This document shows, one piece after another, positions 1 through 10,255 of a stretch of 37,292 nt of DNA (positions are counted from its first letter, which is position 1; each line of letters starts with the position of its first letter). Location: the NCBI GenBank assembly GCA_022925895.1, contig JAKSYS010000620.1, positions 1 through 37,292 of the forward strand, read 5' to 3'. A program made the translations under genes and the position numbers. The stretch comes from Fragilaria crotonensis (taxonomy: Eukaryota > Bacillariophyta > Fragilariophyceae > Fragilariales > Fragilariaceae). The notes below the pieces were generated by a model that ran no database searches, was not told where the DNA came from, and was given only the letters and a program-made list of their open reading frames with translations.

Positions 1-373
1 CGCACAAATACGGTCCGTACTCTGGCATTGTACCGGTACAGGTACCAGTAGTACGTTGCACTGAGCATACTCTACGATATTGCGTCTTGCGTCTGCAAAC
101 ACGTTCAACTATATTGTACCTGGTACTGGTACTCTAGCTAGTACTTGGTATGACAGGTGCTAGTTGTATAGTACTAGTCGTACGTAGTGACAAATGCTAT
201 CTACTGCTGATAGCATATATTGGTATCGCTTGATATAGTTCCTGTCGAGCGTCCCCCAAGAATGCGCTCTGCCACTCTAAGGAACGTTATGTTGCGCAGA
301 ATTAGATTAGCAACAACCGATGGCGCCTGATGTTTACATCCACGAGGACTATGCCAAAGGGCAGCAGAGTGTT
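1..373. other. Intergenic, GTAC-rich, no gene seen
   Basis: No convincing coding region. The first ~185 bases contain 11 copies of the palindromic tetramer GTAC, against less than one expected by chance, in runs such as ggtaccagtagtacg. The rest is the 3' flank of the SCC2 gene, which ends at 374 on the minus strand. Confidence 0.5.
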
Positions 374-3300
374 CTAATTTTCGCCCCTAACGGCTCTGCT
401 TCCTGGATGGGATATCCTTCTCATCATCGTCGTCCTCCATTTCTGCGATTCTGGAGCCAGCTGTTTGCTCCATGCGCAACAATCTACGAAACTCAGCATA
501 CAGCAGGATGACAGAACCTGTCGACATCCCTCTCCCTTGATCGGCTTTGTCACCGATCTCGCGTCGGAAGAATCCTGAATCCTGCTATCAAAGCGAGGCA
601 TGGACGAAATCGAAGACGCAATCTTATCAAAGTTTCTTTCCGCTCCGTCTGGAGAGTAGACAAGGCAGCGTGTCTCGCTCAAGTTGTAGACCTGCGAAGG
701 TAAGCCTTCAGGCGTAGCAATAAAATGAACGAAGCTGCAGTCTCGCAAAGCATTTCAAAGCGGAGTATGTCAAAGCTGCGTTTGTTCAACAATGACGCCT
801 GCTTTGTGCGCGATGGGCGCTTCGCTTTCGCTGCGATCTCGAGGTCGTCCTGCTTGTTGTTGTCGTCGTTGACATCGACGGGGAAATCCCTGATCCTGAA
901 GGAATGCAATGATATTGTCCAGGTGCTGTGAGCCATGCAAAGCTGCCAAAGATTGTACATGGTAAATAATGAACAGGGGGTCGGTGGCTGCATTGTAGGG
1001 CAGATATGCTAACATTTCGGCTGTAAAGGCAAGGAGAGGTAGCCCAACATTGCCTTTTTTCTTCTTCTTGGAATATTCATCGGTTTCACCAGTGTCAAAT
1101 AGACCCAAAAGATTCGTGAATAGACCTTGCTTTTGCTTCTTGGTGTTGCGAATGCACTCCTTGAACACCCCACTGAAGATACATTCATAGGCAGTCGCCC
1201 CGCCTTCGGTTTTTACAATCGCGGCTGTCGTTTCCTTGTCGGGATAAACACTTCTCTGAAAAGCAAATGCATTTTTTACTCCAGCGCAGATTCGCTGACG
1301 GAGCATATCTGGCCGCTTCTCACCCTCACTGATTAGAAGCTGCAAAGCCAACGCTCGAATCTCTGGAGCGGCAACGTCGCCTTGAAGGCCAAACAAGAAG
1401 GGGAATGGTCTGAAATGGATTAAGAAGGCCTTGGCGGAGAAGGTGGGACAATAAGTCAACGCACGCGTACCGAATACGCTTGTTCTTGTCCTTTGTCAAG
1501 TCATGGAGTCGCTGAGAATGGCAAGTGAGCACACCACCAACCAAAGTGGCGTCACTATCCTGATCACCTGATATCTTGTTGGAAACTGTAATGCTCTGGT
1601 TGGATTCCATTTTTGCCTTAGCTTCTCCGGACTCTATGCGATGTTCCTCTGCAAGCAAGATTTCACGCCAGCAACGCAAGGCATTCAACTGGAGTTCAGG
1701 TTCAGAGTCAGGAGCCATAATGGCTTCAATCGTTCCTGCCTGTTGCATGGCAAGAAGGACCCGGGGCCTTGAAATGAAGATTCCTCCTAGCGCATTCATG
1801 GAGGAGCACTTGGTCTCAACGTCGGATGTGGCGAGATAGGTCACAAAGATCTTGTAGCAGGCCTCGACCATGGTTTGCCAAGTTACGTCCTCAGGCATGG
1901 TCAATGTTTTCTCCGGTGTTTCATCCATCCAAGACGTATCGTCATTTTCAACGGCGTGGCTCTTGCAGAGACACCCGAGAATGGACAGAGCTCTCTGACG
2001 TTGCACTTGGTCTTCTTGTCAGCCTTCGAAAAGTCTTCAATCAAGTTCATATTCTTGTGCAAGTAGCCATAAAATGTAGTGGCGAGGTGCATTGCCTTCT
2101 CACGAAATGGATTATCGACCGCGAGTTTTGGATGACTTCCCAGTTCATAGAGTGCGCACAGCCGAGGCGAGAGCACTACTCCCTAAACGATACGTCACGC
2201 GCACTAAGTCGTCACTAAGAGAATCCCCAGCTGGTGCATCTCTCCTTGACATGACGCGACAACCTCTGTAGACTATGTCACAAACTTCAGTGACAACGTT
2301 GCATTCTTGACAAGTTGAAATCCCGCTGTCAGCCTTGTAGGGCAAAAGCGTGTCCACATGTCGGCGAACCTCTTGTGGGGGCCACTTGAGCGATGGCACC
2401 TATGGTTCTAATGGTGGCGACGAGTTTCTGGCCAAAACGTTCCACATCATTCCCACGATTCTCTTCCAGCGTAAGCAGGCGGTCTACCAAAGCATCGACC
2501 AGACGGGCACAATGTGACGAACTGCTCCGTTTTCGCTTCTTGCGATCGGACGACTTTCGATCCCTATCTGCATCGCTGAAACCGCTGAGTAGATCCTTCA
2601 GAAGTGTCGTCAGCATGTCCTTGGATTCCGCAGCGAGAACCACATCGACCATCTGCTCCGCCGCGAGGCGACAACGAATCTCCATATTGGATTCGACATT
2701 GCGGTGACTAGGCTTGTCAGGTGATGCGATTGGCGTGACGATGCTCCTCCCGCCAACATGAGTTGACTGGGATTGAATGGCAGGCTCCTCCTTGCTCTCC
2801 ACAAGCAAGGCCATTCTCTTGACCGGCGATGGCACCTCAGAGTTTTCCAGCCAAAGCTCGATGAACAATTCATGTATCAAATCTCGAACCGAGTCATCCT
2901 CTTTCGGATCGGCAGCTCGCTGTAGCATCAGAGCACAGGCAGCGGCTCGTCCAGTGTAGTTGGGATTGGTCATCAAAATGTCACGAAAGATCTTGACAGT
3001 TCGTTTCTTCACACTGACACCTTCGTCAAGCAGTCGAGCCAGAAACGAGGAGTGGAAGGCATTCGCTAATTCAGGCCTGCAAACAACGAAGGACCCTACA
3101 AGCCCGACCACTGCCTCACGGACAGACTTGGCTTCGTCAGCGAATCGAGCAGATACCGCATTTTTTAGCGCAGGGTGGAGCATCAACTTCGAGTCGGCAT
3201 CCACAACCTGGGACAGGGCCTTGACTGCCAGCTTACGAATCGATACAAACGCTTCGTCTGCCATGAACTGAATCAACAATCCAATCTGCCGAGGAAATGA

Positions 3301-5710
3301 GGCAACAAGATCAGACTTGGTGGCGGCTAGGGTTATCATGAGTCGATGGTATCCATCCTTGTTCAGTAAAGATGTTGTCCCCATGTTCTTGGACGCAAGG
3401 ATGTTGGCATGAGGCCGGTCCCACAGGTCGAGGAATTGTTGAGCCAAGACACCGGGATTGATTCCAGAGTCTTCTCCATTTTCTGCGCAGAGATCCTTGA
3501 CCCACATAGCAAGCAAGAATTCCCTTGCAAACTTGAATCCCGGCGACGAGTCCGGGTTGTCAGAAAGGTGAGTCAAGACCAATTGTCGAAAGACGTGGGT
3601 CTCGATGATTGGCGGGACAGCGTCGGGGACTTTGGCACGAATGGCACGACGCGAAACGAATGCTCTGGTCTCTTCCAGCGCCATGGACTTGAGCTTGCAG
3701 TCATCGCACTGCCACTGCTTTCGTCGACCAGCGGCGAGGAGTGTGTCTCGATTCTCCCCCACGCATTCGCCATGGAAAAATCCGCGACACGTGTCGCAGC
3801 ACACCATGAGTGAATCTACAAACGTGTACCGCCCACAAAAGCAAGAGTTCACATTATGACCCTCAGACTTGGACTTCTGATTTTCTTGTATCTGGCGAGC
3901 AATCGAAAGAGGCCTCTCGCGCTGAGAGGCCAAGATTCCAGCCACTGATGCACTGATCTTACCTAGGATATCAAAAGCTGTGGCGAGATAGGTGGATTCT
4001 AGGGTGGAAGCAGGGTTACGAGATGTCGACGACGTCTTGGCTGAAGAACTAGCTTTGAAGATATCATTGGCGAGACCGCGAGACAGCGTCAAGAGAAGCA
4101 TTTCAGCCGCCGGGTGCTCGGGAAGTAGTTGCATGACGAGACAATCATCAACGAGATTGGAGAGAATGGGCCGAAACTCCGATGCTCCACCGTCTTCGCC
4201 CTTGCGAGAACATCGCTGCAGGATTTGGGCGACCAGCTGGTCGCAAAACCCTTGACATTCAACTAGTCCAGAGTTGAGCTTCGCTGCAGCCAGTCTCGTA
4301 TTGCTACCCTGAACCGTCAAGGTGCTGCCTTCGACATCGTCTCCTTGCTCGGTGCAAGAGGGAGTGACACAGCTTTGTATCAGAGAGACAATCAAGACCG
4401 ACATCGCTTGGATACAGGGTTGCGGGTCACTCTCACCTCCAGAAGAGCGTTTGAAACGAGGTGAAAACGGTGGCGGTGACGGCACAGGAAACGTTCGCTG
4501 CGATTTCTTAGAAGAGGGTAGTTGCAACAGTACTGGAAACAGATCTTCCGTGAGAATCGTCCGATGCTTTGGATGGCGTCGGGATATGGCTGTCACAAGT
4601 CCGATTGATGTGATATGGAGCAAATGACATTGATCATTGCCTTGGTACGGATCAATGCCAAAGACGGACATGGCGGCTGACGATAGTGTCAACAGTGGTT
4701 GATCATCCATCTGCACGGCGTAAATTAGCTTCTCCATTGCTTCAAAGAGTTGAATAAGCAGGGGATCGAGGTAATAAGCTTGTATACTTCTTTGAGTTCC
4801 TTTAGAATTCCTTGATTAACCGCAGCACCACTGGATCGCCGTCGCTTCTTGGGCGTCGGTGTTGTTGTCTCGTTTGAGGTCGAATGCTTCGAGTGTTCCA
4901 GCATTGGGAGATGACCAGTGTTGGTCAGCATCGGAGTGACATTCTTGGTGAGGTGATATCGCAGCAGCAAGATACATGACTCGATACAATCTTCACTGAC
5001 AAGACGACGATCCATATCCGGCGTGGACATGATGGCCAGGAGGATGTTAGCGGATTCTAAACCATTTCGAAGGATCAAATATCTCAAGACCCCCGGACCG
5101 ACCGAAGCCGTCGCTTGAAAATTCGATGCTCCCTTGAGCCACTTCAGAGTACACGCAATTCATCGAACAAAGAAGCGAATGGAACATTAGTATGCGACTC
5201 GAAAACTTGCCACCAACAGCTTTGTGTCCGGGATGGAAGATGTACCTACCTCTTCCACCATGGCAGATTTCGATTTTACGTTTCTTTTCACTCCTCCGTC
5301 ATCACTTTTCGACATTAATCTATGAACCTCCCGAATAAGATCAACGCTAGACGCAGAACTGACATGAACTTCCAACATCGTCGATACTTGGAGTAAGAGT
5401 TCTTGATCCAATTGGTTGAAACCGCTGGAATTGTTGCCAGCGATTTCCGCGCAAAGCATGGACAGTTTCGAGATATCGGTCGACGTCAAGGGACCCCAAG
5501 CGTATCATTGACAGGCTGTCGTCGCGTTGGTTGTCCGTGCGTCGTTTCAAATTTCGGCCGACCTCCTGCCGCCGCTTCCAATTGTGCAGCGCGCTCATCC
5601 TGACGGGCTTCGACCGCGGTCACAACGCTCTCCAACACGTCAGTCCACCTTTCGACCTTCACTCTTGAGGAACTACGGGAAATAGTAGTCTCCTCTGTAG
5701 ATGTCTGCAT
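374..5710 (-). CDS. SCC2: Sister chromatid cohesion protein 2 (SCC2/NIPBL-type cohesin loader) with PHD finger
   Basis: SCC2/NIPBL/Nipped-B with its partner MAU2/SCC4 loads cohesin onto chromatin. The longest open segment (about 4728-2329) has a PHD finger near 3690-3845 (Cys-Phe-Cys-Gly-Arg ... Cys-Cys-Asp-Thr-Cys ... Phe-Phe-His-Gly-Glu-Cys ... Cys-Asp-Asp-Cys). HEAT-repeat sequence typical of the family follows, including VSVKKRTVKIFRDILMTNPN. Downstream segments continue the homology: LCKSH, VETKCSSMNALGGIF, RIRYACVDLLSHLLRQGL. The PHD finger is a plant-type arrangement. In frame, 5710 is the first ATG after an upstream stop. Likely introns are 5245-5114 (ends ttttcaag) and a short 59-nt candidate, 4787-4729. 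One-base frame breaks occur near 5490, 2380, 2165, 2000, 1395, 905 and 715. Conserved sequence resumes at once after each, so these look like indels in the assembly or early decay rather than introns. The N-terminal start and exact C-terminus are less certain than the identity. Confidence 0.85.
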
Positions 5711-5913
5711 ATTGACAGTAAATAGCTTCGATGAAGATGTTATGACTGAGGTGACGAAATGAGAGTGAGGTGCAAGATCTGTTCCCACAATTTTCAAGCA
5801 TTGGAGGCGCAGGTTCAAAAGTGGAAGCTGCCTTCATATTCAAAACCCCTGTACATGTACTGGAGTACGATGACTCCTACTGTACCTCCCACTAGCACCG
5901 GTAGAAGTGGTGA

Positions 5914-5946
5914 ATAGAGAGCGTAACGGTATAATACGCTCTCTAT
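5914..5946. repeat. Perfect 12-bp inverted repeat (hairpin), 9-nt loop
   Basis: Left arm 5914-5925 (atagagagcgta) and right arm 5935-5946 (tacgctctctat) are exact reverse complements around the loop acggtataa. It lies about 200 bp upstream of the SCC2 start codon and about 90 bp from the LTR element. Function is unknown; it could be an operator-like site, an RNA hairpin in the SCC2 leader, or a small transposon footprint. Confidence 0.7.
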
Positions 5947-6007
5947 GTAGAGTACAATGCACCAGTACAGTACAGATTGTAACTACAGCAAACCATACAC
6001 ATGACAC

Positions 6008-6034
6008 TCTAGACACATGACACATGACTATATT
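6008..6034 (+). repeat. 27-bp direct repeat flanking the LTR element, left copy
   Basis: This stretch is identical to 8662-8688. It ends exactly where the left LTR begins (TGTCAAG at 6035). At 27 bp it is far longer than the ~5-bp target duplication expected for a copia-type element. Confidence 0.8.
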
Positions 6035-6398
6035 TGTCAAGATGTACTGTGCTACAAGTACTGCTCAAGATGCGTCGAGTAATACTGTGTCATCCGGACA
6101 CTACTCGAACAACGACAGTACACCAGTATCTAGTATCTGTTCCGGTGATCACGGCAGTGTTGATGGTTGGACTGTAATCCAGGCCAAGGCTAAAGCAAAG
6201 AAGACTAAAGAAGCTGAACGTCTATTATTGGTGTGAATGGGATTCACAAGGTGGTGAATGGGAATGCAATTGCAGCTGATGGGATTGGAGTCTAGAAATA
6301 GAGACTAACAGTAAAGCTCACAATACAGATAAAGGAAATTCAATACGGTTGTAATATCGTACTGGCTAGTGTTATACTGTATCAAGGATTATTTAACA
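6035..6398 (+). repeat. Left LTR (364 bp)
   Basis: Begins TGTCAAGATGTACTG and ends GGATTATTTAACA. It matches 8276-8658 along its whole length with about three substitutions. The length difference comes from 5 nt here replacing 24 nt after gaagct in the right copy. Confidence 0.85.
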
Positions 6399-6440
6399 CG
6401 TTTATAAACGGTCAGTTTATATTTTGAAGTCTCAAGCAAC

Positions 6441-7530
6441 ATGGTCGACGAACAGTCTGAGTCCGGGTATGGTACTACTGTTCGTGCGTTTGCGTTTGAT
6501 GGCGACGGCTGGCACCGCCCTGGAAGGAAGCTTGCGCTTGCCGGGTCGGAGGTCTACTTGCACTAACTAAAGCAGCTACCGGGAGGGTACTTACTGTGGA
6601 AGAGTATGAGTACGGCGAGGTTGAGGTGCCTGGTATGGATGTCACTGGTGGCGCGGCTACCGCTGCAACGACGTCCAACGACAGCTGCGGAGAACCGCAA
6701 GTACCTCGCGAAGGCTACAGCTTGGACATATTTGGCTGCAAGTTGCACCGGTACAGCCTACGCCTAATTGAGAGGTGCAAAGGTGATCCGTTTAAGGCTT
6801 GGGCCATACTTCAGGAGAAGTACTGTGCCACTGACGCGGAAGAGAATTACCCTGAACTGGATAGAGCGTTCAGCGATTGCAAGCTTGATGGCACGAAGAA
6901 GGATCCGGAACTCTGGTTCAATGACTTGGACCACTTGAACATGAGGCTCTGCGAGAATCAGCTTGAAGTATGAGAAGGACGATCTGCAAATGAAAAGTCA
7001 CATGATGACGGCTATGTCGAAGGACTATGAAAGCGTCATCGTCAAGTTCACGGGTGACCAGCAACACGCCTCTGCGGTTGCGCAAGGGAAGTGGTACTCC
7101 AATTCAAGACCCTTGTCAAGGATGGTAGTGGAAGGGTTCGAATCTGTTCTAAGTGCCAGTAACCCATTTAAGGAACATGCAGGAATTGCGGCAAGATTGG
7201 CCATAAGGCACATGAGTGCAGGTCGGCCAAGGTCGAATCTACGGATGGCGCAACGGCAGAAGCCAGTACTGACGACGACGTCGATAAGTCAAATGTGACA
7301 TGCTATAATTGTCAAGGGAAGGGCATTATGCGAACGAGTGTGCGAGCGCAAAGAACTTCAAGTCTGACCCTACAGCTGATATGGCAATGTTTGTCGGAGC
7401 GTCATGCGTGGATACTATGCCCGTCTACAAGGGCTATGACTATTGTGCGGATGTGGGAGACAGCTTCTTCGACAACATGTCCGATTCAGTGGCTTTGGCG
7501 AGGTTGATGACACTTTGTTTGGTCATTTGA
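6441..7530 (+). pseudogene. Copia Gag remnant with CCHC zinc knuckles, frameshifted
   Basis: The reading starts at ATG 6441 (MVDEQSES...) and breaks after about 40 codons. Gag-like sequence continues from about 6570 (PFKAWAILQEKY, ELWFNDLDHLNMRL) to 6973, then in another frame (KSHMMTAMSKDYESV). A CCHC knuckle, CRNCGKIGHKAHEC, sits near 7180. A second knuckle near 7300, CYNCQGKG followed by HYANEC, needs one extra base. Such a Gag would package element RNA; here it is broken in at least three places. Confidence 0.7.
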
Positions 7531-8275
7531 TCCTGGCCGGTGGTACTTGTACTAAGAACGATACTAAAACTGCACGCATTGAGGACACTGCGGCGGAGAC
7601 TGAACCAGTTGCCATTGAGGTTGAGTTGGTTGAAGAACAGGAATCCAAATGTGACTTGGACGTTCTTGCAACTGACATGAACACCCCTATCATGGCTACC
7701 AATGAAACTACGGACAAAAATGATAAAGTCATTGTCATGCCAAGCGCTTGTGTCGGATCAGCAGTTACGCTAGGACTTGCGGAGGAATGGCTACTTGATG
7801 ATGGCGGCGCTACTGGTGGCGTCGCATACGACAACAAACATACGACAGATTTGACGGATTCGAATCGTGACGTCACTATCGGAAATGGTGGCGAAGTTCC
7901 AGAAACCATGTTGAAGGACCTACCGGATGACAAGTTGACATTGGAAATGCCTGGACTTGTTGAGATCGCGGAGGATGTCCCTGCTACTATGGCTGTTACT
8001 GGTGTTGCACCGTTGGTCGCACCGATGGAGTCATTTTCTAAAATTCTGAAGTCACTTGGGCTTATTCAATGCAAGACCGATCCATGCCTCTTCTACCTAT
8101 TTGACAGGTACGGAAATTTACAGGCAATCGTGGTTGCGTGCTGCGATGACTGCATTGCTGTTTTTACTGGACACGAGAAATGGTGGGTCACGAAGCTCAA
8201 GACTGGAATATCGGGAGGAATGACCATGCCGGAAGGAATTTCGGACATTTTGTATGATCCCCAGAACACGGAGGA
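7443..8275 (+). pseudogene. Copia Pol remnant (protease and partial reverse transcriptase)
   Basis: One frame is open for 370 codons, but it is a collage. Near 7790-7900 is a copia protease-like stretch (GGVAYDNKHTTDL, RDVTIGNGG) whose catalytic Asp-Thr/Ser-Gly has become Asp-Asp-Gly-Gly. Near 8030-8200 is a reverse-transcriptase piece (LKSLGLIQCKTDPCLFY, then CCDD in place of the catalytic YxDD). Integrase and RNase H are absent. The frame runs on through the right LTR to 8555, which is not evidence of a host gene. Confidence 0.65.
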
Positions 8276-8658
8276 TGTCAAGATGTACTGTGCTACAAGT
8301 GCTGCTCAAGATGTGTCGAGTAATACTGTGTCATCCGGACACTACTCGAACAACGACAGTACACCAGTATCTAGTATCTGTTCCGGTGATCACGGCAGTG
8401 TTGATGGTTGGACTGTAATCCAGGTCAAGGCTAAAGCAAAGAAGACTAAAGAAGCTCCACACAGAAGGAAGACTGAAGAGTCTATTATTGGTGTGAATGG
8501 GATTCACAAGGTGGTGAATGGGAATGCAATTGCAGCTGATGGGATTGGAGTCTAGAAATAGAGACTAACAGTAAAGCTCACAATACAGATAAAGGAAATT
8601 CAATACGGTTGTAATATCGTACTGGCTAGTGTTATACTGTATCAAGGATTATTTAACA
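8276..8658 (+). repeat. Right LTR (383 bp)
   Basis: Same TGTCAAG...TTTAACA ends as the left LTR. It is preceded by a short purine-rich stretch (acggagga) that could be a residual polypurine tract. It keeps 24 nt where the left copy has 5. Confidence 0.85.
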
Positions 8659-8661
8659 ACA

Positions 8662-8688
8662 TCTAGACACATGACACATGACTATATT
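8662..8688 (+). repeat. 27-bp direct repeat flanking the LTR element, right copy
   Basis: Identical to 6008-6034. It is separated from the end of the right LTR by only 3 nt (aca). Confidence 0.8.
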
Positions 8689-8838
8689 GAGAAAACAAGA
8701 GGTTCGCCGGAGGACTGCAGTACACCGCAATGAGATGACGGTTCTCGTATCCACGACGACAGCGTCGAAGGAACTTGCGATGGTTCCATACGTTTAAAGT
8801 TTGAAGCTTACAGCCTACAGCCTCCCACTACCATCATC

Positions 8839-9783
8839 ATGACGGAACCTCCAAGCAAACTATCGTGGTCCACCCAATTCGGATTGCACTTTGCAGCGGC
8901 GTTGATAGGGACAACTCGATTATACCAAAACGATGCCAACTCGTCGTCGTCGTCAACGTGGACATGGCCGCAGTATTGGCGTACACCTCTTCCTAAGAAT
9001 GGAGCTATGCAATTTGTGGATATTCGCATTGAAGCAGACAATGATGCAAAGTCTCATAATGACAACTGTTACGGACTCGTCATTTTTATTGGTGTTCTCC
9101 AATGCACAACTGCAACAACGACGACGACGACAACTGCAGCAACACCGAGACAACAAAATTCTTATTCACGGGGCCGTTTGCGAGAAGATGCGCTTGAACG
9201 TCATTGGAATGGTTTGGGCGTTGATTTGGAAACGACGGCGCCGTGGGTTTTGGCCAAGAGTATGGCCAAGGCTTGGCATCGATTGGGTGCAAATGTCGAT
9301 TTCAACTTTCCAGTAGAAGTTGTTGTTGGTGCATCGGCATTGAACGAGTCACCCAATCTCAACGATAAAATGATGCGATTCCAACTCTTGTACGAGGATG
9401 TCGATGCGTCAACCGCACTTTTGGAAGTGGCTTTAGAGAGTCAATGCGAATTGGACGAGGCGACATGCAATATGATTCTTTGCAATATGGATCCTCAAGC
9501 AGTGCGCTCGAACGAACGCGAGGATCTAAATTACAATGTCAATCAATTCGAAGAAGAGTTTTTGCGACACTGTCACGAGCGTGCGAAACCATTGACTGCA
9601 ACGACAACTTGTGTACCCCAAATCAGTGAGGCGAGTGTTGTCACCGATCCGCTCAACTCAACCATGAGCCTTCCAGCAGTTGGCCAGCCTTCTGTAGGGC
9701 AACCTAAGCGAGGTGGAGTCCGATCATTGGGAGGAAATCGGAGAAAAAAGGCCAGGACACTCGCATATGCCAAGGATGATTAG
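8839..9783 (+). CDS. Hypothetical protein, 314 aa
   Basis: A single uninterrupted frame from ATG 8839 (context ccatcatcATG). I do not recognise the family. The N-terminal ~130 residues contain short hydrophobic, strand-like stretches (CYGLVIFIGVLQC) interrupted by Ser and Thr runs. Residues ~120-215 look globular (PWVLAKSMAKAWHRLG, then DASTALLEVALESQCELDE). The last ~60 residues are disordered and end in a basic patch (GGNRRKKARTLAYAKDD), which could be a nuclear signal. No signal peptide or clear membrane segment is visible. It starts 150 bp downstream of the LTR element, so its promoter may have been altered by that insertion. The length and clean frame support a real gene. Confidence 0.6.
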   Translation: MTEPPSKLSWSTQFGLHFAAALIGTTRLYQNDANSSSSSTWTWPQYWRTPLPKNGAMQFVDIRIEADNDAKSHNDNCYGLVIFIGVLQCTTATTTTTTTAATPRQQNSYSRGRLREDALERHWNGLGVDLETTAPWVLAKSMAKAWHRLGANVDFNFPVEVVVGASALNESPNLNDKMMRFQLLYEDVDASTALLEVALESQCELDEATCNMILCNMDPQAVRSNEREDLNYNVNQFEEEFLRHCHERAKPLTATTTCVPQISEASVVTDPLNSTMSLPAVGQPSVGQPKRGGVRSLGGNRRKKARTLAYAKDD

Positions 9784-10255
9784 AGCCCCAGAGGCATGTT
9801 GGACGTTGGACGCGTGCATTGTTATCATTGGTATACAAACAAATTTAGAGTTGACAAATTAAATCAAGAAGGCTAATTAGGTGAACTATTCCCTTGAAGT
9901 CCTTCGACGGTTGACGTGGGATCAGATGGATTGTTGTTTCAACTTTGATCCACCCTCATGATAAAATGCAATGGAGTATTTGCACCGACATCGAAGCTTA
10001 GCATATTACTCCGAGTACATCACTAGCAAGCCAGTCGTTGCTGTTGTTGAATGGATCCACTTTGTCCCCTGCGAAGGTCCTCCGTTGATGGTGTATCTTG
10101 CATACTAACATAACGGTACAGTAGTTTTCCCATAATACAGTAGTGGACAGCGTACAGTGCTGAAACTAAGGCTATAAGCCAAACCCGCGAGCCTGCGAGT
10201 TACTCCACCACAAAGATACTTCTTCGTTACACCATAAAGCCCAAATTTGTTCGCC
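9784..10255. other. Intergenic, nothing recognised
   Basis: 3' flank of the hypothetical gene and 5' flank of the CoaX-like gene. It holds AT-rich stretches and a few GTAC/TACTG motifs. No gene, repeat or RNA is recognisable. Confidence 0.4.

Larger units (their letters stand above)
6035..8658 (+). mobile_element. Ty1/copia-type LTR retrotransposon, internally deleted
   Basis: The element is bounded by two long direct repeats that start TGTCAAGATG and end TTTAACA, the canonical TG...CA ends. Total length is about 2.6 kb; complete copia elements are about 5 kb. The inside runs in the expected order: Gag (start ATG at 6441), two CCHC zinc knuckles near 7180-7340, a protease remnant near 7790-7900, then a small reverse-transcriptase piece near 8030-8200. 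Integrase and most of the polymerase are missing. Frames are broken and key residues lost, so it cannot be autonomous. The LTRs differ by only a few substitutions plus one length change, so the insertion looks young although the interior is decayed. That suggests mobilisation as a non-autonomous element. Confidence 0.85.

Noticed and set aside
2160-2230. A 40-nt GT-AG intron to explain the SCC2 frame break near 2165
   Set aside because: It would delete a helix that aligns at full length with other SCC2 proteins; a one-base indel fits better.
2372-2400. A 28-nt GT-AG intron to explain the SCC2 break near 2380
   Set aside because: Too short for the introns seen here (71 nt or more where well supported); a C-run indel is simpler.
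7130-7165. tRNA-like T-arm (gggttcgaatc)
   Set aside because: No acceptor or anticodon arms pair around it; it is inside Gag sequence.
8283-8555. Open frame through the right LTR as a host gene
   Set aside because: The same sequence is repeated in the left LTR and is explained by the element.
6030-8663. Ordinary 5-bp target-site duplication for the LTR element
   Set aside because: The adjacent 5-mers (atatt and acatc) differ; only the 27-bp repeat is shared.
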